DNA of 64,000 nt from Flammeovirgaceae bacterium (lineage in GTDB: Bacteria > Bacteroidota > Bacteroidia > Cytophagales > Cyclobacteriaceae): NCBI GenBank assembly GCA_016709845.1, contig JADJMA010000026.1:1-64000 (forward strand). The letters are read 5' to 3'. The stretch's first letter is position 1, and each line of letters opens with the position of its first letter. Position numbers and translations under genes: made by a program. This document shows, piece after piece, positions 58,029 through 64,000 of this stretch. Below the pieces are notes generated by a model. The model searched no databases, was not told the origin of the DNA, and worked only from the letters and a program-made list of their open reading frames with translations.

Positions 58029-59132
58029 ATGTCAGTTCTTACGAGCCAAAAACCATTAACCTTTGCCACTTCTCAACGAGAGTTTACGACAACCTTAAAT
58101 AAAAGGGTTGCCGATTACTTCAAGGCAAATGGACTAAACCGGCATGCCGATTTAGAAATGATAATCAAGACATTTATCATGTTTAGTGCTTATTTTATAC
58201 CGTATGGCCTGATTCTGGGGGGTGTTGTTTCGGGTACGGGTTGGTTATTGCTTTCTGTTATTATTATGGGGTTGGGCTTAGCCGGTATCGGATTATCAGT
58301 CATGCATGATGCTAATCATGGGGCTTATTCAAATAAAAAGTGGGTAAATACGCTTGTTGGCTATTCCATGAATTTGATCGGTGCGAACGCTTTTAATTGG
58401 AAAATTCAGCATAACGTGCTCCATCATTCCTATACCAACGTACACGAAGAAGACGAGGACATTAGCCCAAGAGGCGTACTTCGGTTGACTCCGCATTCTG
58501 ATTGGAAATGGTTTCATAAGTATCAATTTGTTTATGCTTGGTTTTTATATGGTCTTATGACTATCACCTGGATGGTATTCAAGGACTTTTCTCGCTTAAA
58601 TAAATACGATAAAACAGGACTGGCCAAAATGAACAATGCTCATGTAGGCAAGGAATGGACAATTTTGATCCTGACTAAAATCGTCTACGTGAGTTATATT
58701 TTTATCATTCCTGTACTATTTACCCCCTTGGCTTGGTGGCAGATTCTTGTGGGAATTTTGATGATGCATTATATAGCTGGTTTCTTGTTGGCCATAATTT
58801 TTCAGCCCGCCCACGTAATTGAAGGCACTGAATTTCCGTTACCTGATGACAATCGGAAGCTGGAAAACAACTGGGCTATTCATCAATTGCTTACTACTAC
58901 CAATTTTGGAAATAAGAGCCGTTGGTTTTCCTGGTATGTAGGAGGGCTTAATTTTCAGATTGAACACCACCTTTTTCCGAATATTTGTCATGTGCATTAC
59001 CGTAAAATCTCAGGAATTGTAAGCGAAACGGCTAAGGAGTTTGGGCTTCCTTATAAGAGCGCCCGAACGTTTTTTGATGCACTGGCCGGTCATACCCGAT
59101 TATTAAAACAATTAGGCGCGCAGCCCGTTTGA
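58029..59132 (+). CDS. Membrane fatty acid (acyl-CoA/acyl-lipid) desaturase
   Basis: 367 residues, intact. Membrane-bound di-iron desaturase with three histidine boxes: MHDANHGAYS (~residue 98), QHNVLHHSYTN (~134) and FQIEHHLFPNICH (~318), preceded by QP-H and an NNWAIHQLLTTTNF segment. Several long hydrophobic stretches (IFIIPVLFTPLAWWQILVGILMMHYIAGFLLAIIF) cross the inner membrane. The GGLNFQIEHHLFP box with a Q is typical of front-end/delta-type desaturases of Bacteroidota. It introduces a double bond into fatty acyl chains using O2 and ferredoxin/cytochrome electrons. Monocistronic; 50 bases before rpoD. Confidence 0.9.
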   Translation: MSVLTSQKPLTFATSQREFTTTLNKRVADYFKANGLNRHADLEMIIKTFIMFSAYFIPYGLILGGVVSGTGWLLLSVIIMGLGLAGIGLSVMHDANHGAYSNKKWVNTLVGYSMNLIGANAFNWKIQHNVLHHSYTNVHEEDEDISPRGVLRLTPHSDWKWFHKYQFVYAWFLYGLMTITWMVFKDFSRLNKYDKTGLAKMNNAHVGKEWTILILTKIVYVSYIFIIPVLFTPLAWWQILVGILMMHYIAGFLLAIIFQPAHVIEGTEFPLPDDNRKLENNWAIHQLLTTTNFGNKSRWFSWYVGGLNFQIEHHLFPNICHVHYRKISGIVSETAKEFGLPYKSARTFFDALAGHTRLLKQLGAQPV

Positions 59133-59181
59133 ATTTTACGGACCAATCTTTTGTTAACATTACGAAACCACATATTTATCC

Positions 59182-60045
59182 ATGAGGCAATTAAAAATAA
59201 GTAAGCAGATTACAAATCGCGAGAGTCAATCTCTCGACAAATATTTAGTTGAAATCGGAAAAGTAGATCTGATTACCGCAGAAATGGAAGTAGACCTGGC
59301 CAAAAGAATTCGTGCCGGTGACCAGGCTGCACTTGAGAAGCTTACTAAAGCCAACTTGCGCTTTGTTGTTTCGGTGGCAAAGCAATATCAAAATAACGGT
59401 TTAACACTGGGCGACCTTATCAATGAAGGAAACGTGGGGTTGATAAAGGCTGCTATGCGTTTTGACGAAACCCGTGGTTTTAAATTTATTTCGTATGCGG
59501 TATGGTGGATTCGTCAGTCCATTTTGCAGGCTTTGGCCGAGCAATCGCGTGTGGTACGCCTTCCATTAAACCGGGTAGGTTCTTTAAATAAGATCTCGCG
59601 AGCGTTTTCTGAATTGGAACAAAAATTTCAGCGCGAACCTTCGCCAGCCGAGGTGGCTGAAATTATGGACGTAACCATCGAAGAGGTGGAAAGCACCATG
59701 AGTGTGGGTGGACGGCAAATATCCGTGGATGCTCCATTTGTGCAGGGCGAGGAAAATAGATTGCTGGATGTATTGGAAAGTAGCAGCGAAGACACTCCAG
59801 ACTCCGGCTTAATTATGGATTCTTTAAAACTGGAAGTATCCAGAGCTTTGTCAACACTGACAGAAAGAGAATCTGAAGTGATCTGCGATTATTATGGATT
59901 AAACGGCAGTCATCCGATGACTCTCGAAGAAATTGGTGATAAGTTTAAGCTTACCCGCGAGCGTGTGCGCCAGATCAAAGAAAAAGCCACTCGAAGATTG
60001 CGTCATGCTTCCCGAAGCAAGTATTTGAAAGCCTATTTAGGATAA
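59182..60045 (+). CDS. rpoD: RNA polymerase primary sigma factor RpoD (Bacteroidota short type)
   Basis: 287 residues, intact. Region 1.2 SLDKYLVEIGKVDLITAEMEVDLAKRIRAGDQAALEKLTKANLRFVVSVAKQYQNNGLTLGDLINEGNVGLIKAAMRFDETRGFKFISYAVWWIRQSILQALAEQSR (regions 2.1-2.4). Region 3 is RLPLNRVGSLNKISRAF. Region 4 is LEEIGDKFKLTRERVRQIKEKATRRLRHASRSKYLKAYLG. It lacks region 1.1, as in the Bacteroidota primary sigma. Recognises the -33/-7 promoters of this phylum, such as the one at 1186-1214. Confidence 0.96.
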   Translation: MRQLKISKQITNRESQSLDKYLVEIGKVDLITAEMEVDLAKRIRAGDQAALEKLTKANLRFVVSVAKQYQNNGLTLGDLINEGNVGLIKAAMRFDETRGFKFISYAVWWIRQSILQALAEQSRVVRLPLNRVGSLNKISRAFSELEQKFQREPSPAEVAEIMDVTIEEVESTMSVGGRQISVDAPFVQGEENRLLDVLESSSEDTPDSGLIMDSLKLEVSRALSTLTERESEVICDYYGLNGSHPMTLEEIGDKFKLTRERVRQIKEKATRRLRHASRSKYLKAYLG

Positions 60046-60069
60046 TCCATTTTTATATTTAATCTAGTT

Positions 60070-60429
60070 ATGAATCAGAAATTCTTTAGTACCAACGGAG
60101 GCGAAACGTATGTATCACTGTGGAACAAGTATCGTCCTGCAATACTAAAGCTGATGGTGGATTCGGAAAAGGAGCCTCAGCAATACCAGTTTTATGGTCA
60201 TGAATTTAAAGCCTTAAACCCTAAAGAGAAGAAGGGCTTCGCGTTTACCATGCAAGCTGCTGAAGGTAAAGCTTTGAATAGCATCAAAACCTCAGTAGTG
60301 GCTCAAGACTTACTCTATGTATTGGCCATGTCAAAAAAGGCCACAGAGCTGATGGGCGAAAGCACCTACGAGTTTACGCTTAATAAACAATTCAACCTGA
60401 GTGTTACGAAACTAAGTCCTGCAGAATAG
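60070..60429 (+). CDS. Conserved hypothetical protein (119 residues)
   Basis: MNQKFFSTNGGETYVSLWNKYRPAILKLMVDSEKEPQQYQFYGHEFKALNPKEKKGFAFTMQAAEGKALNSIKTSVVAQDLLYVLAMSKKATELMGESTYEFTLNKQFNLSVTKLSPAE. Mixed alpha/beta without a signal or membrane segment. No family recognised. It lies 24 bases after rpoD in the same direction, with a terminator overlapping its end, so it probably is co-transcribed with rpoD. Intact and cleanly coding. Confidence 0.75.
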   Translation: MNQKFFSTNGGETYVSLWNKYRPAILKLMVDSEKEPQQYQFYGHEFKALNPKEKKGFAFTMQAAEGKALNSIKTSVVAQDLLYVLAMSKKATELMGESTYEFTLNKQFNLSVTKLSPAE

Positions 60430-60440
60430 CAGGACTTTTT
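60415..60440 (+). terminator. Terminator after the rpoD unit
   Basis: AGTCCTGC (60415-60422) pairs with GCAGGACT (60429-60436) around an AGAATA loop, followed by T5. The stem overlaps the last codons of the 60070 gene. Confidence 0.85.
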
Positions 60441-60898
60441 ATTTTACCACTTTTACCTTTATAGCATTAAGTCCTTTAAAGCCACGCTCGGTTTCAAAAC
60501 TAACTGTATCATTTTCCTTGATGGGCGACATTAAACCGTTGCTGTGAACGAAAATACTTTCGCCATTCGATGAGTCTTTAATGAATCCAAAACCTTTGGA
60601 GGTATTGAAAAATGTAACCTTTCCGGTTCTTACTGCCCCTGAGCCTTGATTGACTGAACCGAAATTGGAAGAACCAATAACAATATCTTCGGTTTTAATA
60701 GTGGTTTTCTTTCTTGTTGGATCGGGTGGGGTGGAGGTGATATTTCCATTCTCATCAACATAGGCCATCATGTCTTCTAAAGAACTTCCTTCCTTGGCAT
60801 TTGCCTTGCGTTCTTCTTTACGCTGCTCCTTTTCCTTTCTTTTTGCAGTCTCTTTTTTCTAATTCTTTCTTGTTAAACGTTTCTTGCGGTCTGGCCAT
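60439..60898 (-). CDS. Cold-shock (CSD) protein with charged N-terminal extension (one frameshift)
   Basis: ATG 60898: MARPQETFNKKELEKKR, a shift near 60865, then KEKEQRKEERKANAKEGSSLEDMMAYVDENGNITSTPPDPTRKKT, and a cold-shock domain RTGKVTFFNTSKGFGFIKDSSNGESIFVHSNGLM...NDTVSFETERGFKGLNAIKVKVV with RNP1 KGFGFI and RNP2-like SIFVH. ~152 residues. Binds single-stranded RNA/DNA as a chaperone. The Lys/Glu-rich extension is a Bacteroidota feature. Convergent with the gene at 60070, sharing the terminator region. Confidence 0.9.
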
Positions 60899-61107
60899 TT
60901 GTTTTTGTTATGCTGATAATTGATTTTATCCCTTGTGATTCGGGATGGGAGTAGCGAGGCTATCTCTTCTCAAAGCAGAAAGGACTGTAAAGATAAGCAA
61001 ATCTTTTCAAAGTGAATCTAAACTTCCCCGCTAAAGACCTAACGGATAACAGGTTTGGGTTAAATTTGATTTTTATTCGAACCGGTTTTGAGTTAACTAA
61101 CACCTAT

Positions 61108-61896
61108 ATGATTTCAGTCACAAGCATTCCGTATGACAATTCATCGTCATTTATGCGTGGTCCTGCCATGGCACCCGATGCCATTAGAGCGGCCTTTCAT
61201 TCCGATTCGTCCAATTATTTTACTGAGTCCGGAGTTGACTTAAAGAATCATTCGGGATGGGTTGATTCAGGGGATATTTCCCTTGAAGGAAGTGTGCCTG
61301 TGAATGCTATAGAAACTGGTATAGACAATCTTCTTTCTCAGTATCAAAAAGTGTTTACGCTGGGAGGCGATCATTCTATTACCTACCCGGTGGTTAAGGC
61401 TTTTGCTAAAAAGTATTCTGAACTTACTATCCTTCATTTGGATGCGCATGCCGATCTGTACGACAATTTTGAAGGCGATAAATATTCGCACGCGTGCCCC
61501 TTTGCACGGATCATGGAAGAAGGTCTGGCGGTGCGGCTGGTGCAGGTAGGTATCCGAACACTAAGCACGCATCAGCGCGCGCAGGCTACAAAATTTGGTG
61601 TTGAGATTATTGAAATGAAAGATTGGAATCCTGCTATTCAGTTTAAGTTTCAAGGGCCGGTTTATCTTTCCTTAGATATGGATGCAATCGATCCTGCTTT
61701 TGCACCCGGAGTGTCGCATCACGAACCGGGAGGCTTTTCCAGTCGCGAAGTAATCTCTATAATTCAAAATCTGAAAGGAAATTTGGTGGGTGCCGATTTG
61801 GTTGAGTTTAACCCAACCCGCGATGCTTCGGGTATAACCGCTATGTTGGCCGGCAAACTTTTTAAGGAATTGCTGGATAGATTATTAAAAGGATAA
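61108..61896 (+). CDS. speB: Agmatinase-family ureohydrolase
   Basis: 262 residues from ATG 61108 (MISVTSIPYDNSSSFMRGPAMAPDAIRAA). The open frame extends 32 codons upstream, but these look non-coding and the family starts here. Binuclear Mn motifs: TLGGDHSITYPV, LDAHADLYDNFEGDKYSHACPF and SLDMDAIDPAFAPGVSHHEPGG. The last also holds the conserved EPGG loop. Ureohydrolase fold hydrolysing agmatine (or a related guanidino compound) to putrescine and urea in polyamine synthesis; the exact substrate is not fixed by sequence. 19 bases before the next gene's start. Confidence 0.88.
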   Translation: MISVTSIPYDNSSSFMRGPAMAPDAIRAAFHSDSSNYFTESGVDLKNHSGWVDSGDISLEGSVPVNAIETGIDNLLSQYQKVFTLGGDHSITYPVVKAFAKKYSELTILHLDAHADLYDNFEGDKYSHACPFARIMEEGLAVRLVQVGIRTLSTHQRAQATKFGVEIIEMKDWNPAIQFKFQGPVYLSLDMDAIDPAFAPGVSHHEPGGFSSREVISIIQNLKGNLVGADLVEFNPTRDASGITAMLAGKLFKELLDRLLKG

Positions 61897-61914
61897 TCCT
61901 ATTGAAATAGATTT

Positions 61915-63555
61915 ATGAAAACAATTTTTCTTGTTAGCCTGCTTGTCTCCTTTGCTTCGTGCCAGCCTAAGCAAGAATATGATTTGATTATAAGAAATGC
62001 GACTATCTATAATGGCTCTGGTGAAAAACCATTTCTGGGTGATGTGGCCATTCAGGCAGATACGATTGCTGAAATAGCTACCATTATAAACGCTAAGGGT
62101 AAAAAAGAAATTGAAGCCAAAGGCTTAGCTCTTGCCCCTGGCTTTATTAATATGCTTAGCTGGGCGGATGGCTCTTTGCTAAAAGACGGCCGATCGATGA
62201 GTGATATCAAGCAAGGCGTTACGCTTGAAGTTTTTGGCGAAGGTTGGAGCCCCTGGTCCGCGAATTAAAAAAGATGAAAAAGATTCTTTATGGTCTACAC
62301 TGGGCGAATATTTTGAAACAGTAGAACGTAAAGGCGTAAGTACCAACTTTGCGTCCTTTGTTGGAGCTACAACCGTTCGCAATTATGTGCTTGGTTTTGA
62401 TAACCGACCGCCCAATCCGCAAGAGCTTGAACAGATGAAAGCTTTGGTAAATGCTGCTATGAAAGAAGGAGCGATGGGTTTGGGTTCGTCCCTTATTTAT
62501 GCGCCTGCTGATTATGCAGATACAAATGAGTTGATAGAACTTTGTAAAGTAGTTTCAAATCATAATGGCATGTACATAACTCACATGCGCAGCGAGAGCG
62601 ATAAAATTTATGCTGCTTTAAACGAGGTTTTCAAAATTTCGCGCGAAGCAAACCTACCGGCCGAAATCTACCACCTGAAAATCAACAATACCTGGAACTG
62701 GAATAAAATGGATACGGTGCTTGCCAAAATTGACAGCGCACAAAAAGCAGGTTTAAAAATTACGGCCAATATGTACACGTATAATGCGAGTGGCACTTCA
62801 TTAACGGCTCGCTTACCAACATGGGTCCAAGCAGGTGGCGCACCTGCCATGCGAAAGCGATTAAGGAATCCGACAATAAGAAAAAACTATTGCAGGATTT
62901 AGAGCTTGGCATACCCACCCAAAATTCTGATCCCAAAGATGTTATGCTGCTTGGATTTAGAAAGGACTCGCTGAACAAACTTTATCGTGGTAAGCGATTG
63001 AGTGAGGTTGCTTTACTTCATGGTAAGAGTGCGAATGAAACCATGCTCGATCTAATTGTTGCTGATAAGTCGGGGATAGCGGCTATCTTTTTTCTTATCT
63101 CGGAAGAGAATGTAAAACGAATGTTGGCGTTGCCTTATGTTAGTATTTGTTCAGATGCTTCATCCATTCCAAATGAAGAGCCTTTTATCAATGACCCAAC
63201 TCATCCACGAACCTATGGAAGTTTTGCGCGTTTGTTAGGAAAATATGTTCGCGATGAAAAAATAATGGCCTTGGAAGAAGCCATCAGGCGAATGACTTCA
63301 CTGCCGGCCGGTAATCTTAAATTAAAAAAGCGAGGCAGTATCACACCGGGTTATTATGCCGATGTAGTGATTTTTGATCCCGCGACAATACGCGATCGGG
63401 CAACCTTTGAAGAACCACATCAATATGCCGAAGGGATGATGCATGTATTTGTTAACGGCATACAGGTTTTAGATAATGGAAATCACACCGGTGCCATGCC
63501 GGGTCGTTGTATTCGTGGCTCAGGTTGGGAAAAAGTAATTCATATTTCAGTATGA
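61915..63555 (+). CDS. N-acyl-D-amino-acid deacylase (D-aminoacylase) family lipoprotein (frameshifted)
   Basis: ~545 residues. Lipoprotein signal LLVSFASCQPK (lipobox FASC). Amidohydrolase N-terminus YDLIIRNATIYNGSGEKPFLGDVAIQADTIAEI, and LAPGFINMLSWADGSLLKDGRSMSDIKQGVTLEVFGEG in which the usual HxHxD is NMLSWAD. After a shift near 62245: VGATTVRNYVLGFDNRPPNPQELEQMKALVNAAMKEGAMGLGSSLIYAPA, MYITHMRSESDKI, YHLKINNTWNW. After another near 62855: SICSDASSIPNEEPF and HPRTYGSFARLLGKYVR...PAGNLKLKKRGSITPGYYADVVIFDP. Hydrolyses N-acyl-D-amino acids or D-dipeptide derivatives. The downstream methyltransferase start overlaps its stop. Confidence 0.85.
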
Positions 63556-64000
63556 TTGATTTATTTTCTTCGCATTCACAACAATACGCAGAGTTTAGAC
63601 CCACGTACCCACAGATTTTGTATGATTTTATTTATTCCCATGTTCGCTCTTTTGAAATAGCCTGGGATGCTGGCACGGGTAATGGGCAAGCAGCCCGCGT
63701 TTTATCACAACGATTTAAAAAAGTACTGGCTACCGATATCAGCAGGAAGCAACTTGAACAAGCTTTTAAAAAAGATTCAATATTTTATTCAGTAGCTGGA
63801 GAAAAAACGGAGTTTGCCAATGATAGTATCGATCTCATCACCGTATCGCAGGCCATACATTGGTTTGATTTGGATAAATTTTACCTAGAGGTGAAGCGTG
63901 TGGCCAAACCCGATGCACTTTTTGCTGTGTGGGGTTACGGCTTGCTTCGTATTGATCCGGCTATTGATTTACTCATAACTGATTTTTATAAAAATGTAGT
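63552..64000 (+). CDS. Class I SAM-dependent methyltransferase (3' partial)
   Basis: ATG 63552 overlaps the preceding stop (ATGA). MIDLFSSHSQQYAEFRPTYPQILYDFI, motif I AWDAGTGNGQAARVLSQRFKKVLATDIS, motif II/III FANDSIDLITVSQAIHWFDLDKFYLEVKRVAKPDALFAVWGYG. A small-molecule class I methyltransferase of the Methyltransf_11 type (the family around yeast TMT1/trans-aconitate methyltransferase with an AIHWFD motif). Substrate unknown. Runs off the right edge. Confidence 0.85.
   Translation, partial: MIDLFSSHSQQYAEFRPTYPQILYDFIYSHVRSFEIAWDAGTGNGQAARVLSQRFKKVLATDISRKQLEQAFKKDSIFYSVAGEKTEFANDSIDLITVSQAIHWFDLDKFYLEVKRVAKPDALFAVWGYGLLRIDPAIDLLITDFYKNV

Noticed and set aside
1..64000. CRISPR array
   Set aside because: No regularly spaced identical repeats with unique spacers were seen; the CCGTTTTCG motifs are short and irregularly spaced.

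Overview
The window looks like a chromosome segment of a Bacteroidota member, most likely Cytophagales (Cyclobacteriaceae/Chryseolinea-like). The evidence is the content: a TamB/TamL outer-membrane assembly pair, a 287-residue primary sigma factor, an FG-GAP/ASPIC surface protein, an outer-membrane beta-barrel receptor with a carboxypeptidase-like plug, a Bacteroidota-type tyrosine integrase, a cold-shock protein with a charged N-terminal extension, and a TAnnTTTG promoter element. Many conserved genes are split by single-base shifts at short homopolymers. I read most of these as consensus errors of a long-read assembly, and I annotate such genes as single CDSs with the shifts described.

Layout. 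0-5 kb: FG-GAP protein, two convergent Crp/Fnr regulators, a YceI protein, and a mercury-type cluster (MerT-like, HMA/MerP-like, GDCCVxC protein). 4.7-8.2 kb: low-coding accessory stretch with a pyrimidine-rich tract, one broken PD-(D/E)XK-like gene and two related, strongly palindromic elements reminiscent of integron attC sites. 8.2-9.8 kb: a compact leftward four-gene operon (conserved protein, DUF5675, two small membrane proteins) ending in a terminator.

10.3-30.2 kb is the main accessory island. A tyrosine integrase sits between ~111-bp inverted repeats. Next to it is a ~17-kb cargo bounded by ~510-bp, nearly identical terminal inverted repeats that carry repeated CCGTTTTCG-type motifs and outward-blocking terminator hairpins. 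The cargo holds two tandem paralogous small proteins, a possible DNA-glycosylase-like protein, a possible A-family-polymerase-like protein, an RHH protein, and a rightward operon: XRE regulator with an upstream operator, SNF2 helicase with DUF3883, PD-(D/E)XK-like protein, DUF1156 DNA methylase, HEPN(Swt1)-DUF499 ATPase, a protein with a C-terminal RxxxxH HEPN-like motif, and an unknown protein. This is best read as a DUF1156/DUF499/SNF2 anti-phage (methylation-linked) system carried on an unusual mobile element.

30.4-41.2 kb: outer-membrane receptor, split ThrE exporter, and two arsenic/metal clusters (ACR3, ArsC, ArsR, an acetolactate-decarboxylase/FmdE pair; then DinB, CDF transporter, ArsP/YraQ-type permease, rhodanese, thioredoxin, ArsR). 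Each ArsR has a matching pair of palindromic operators. 41.4-48.3 kb: TamL and TamB. 48.4-50.7 kb: Ala/Lys histone-like protein, GH30 glycosidase, tRNA-Arg(CCG) with a nearby degenerate tRNA copy. 50.7-57.5 kb: CecR/YbhGFSR-like efflux operon (TetR, TolC, HlyD, two ABC ATPases, two ABC-2 permeases). 58-64 kb: desaturase, RpoD, unknown protein, cold-shock protein, agmatinase-family enzyme, N-acyl-D-amino-acid deacylase and the start of a methyltransferase.
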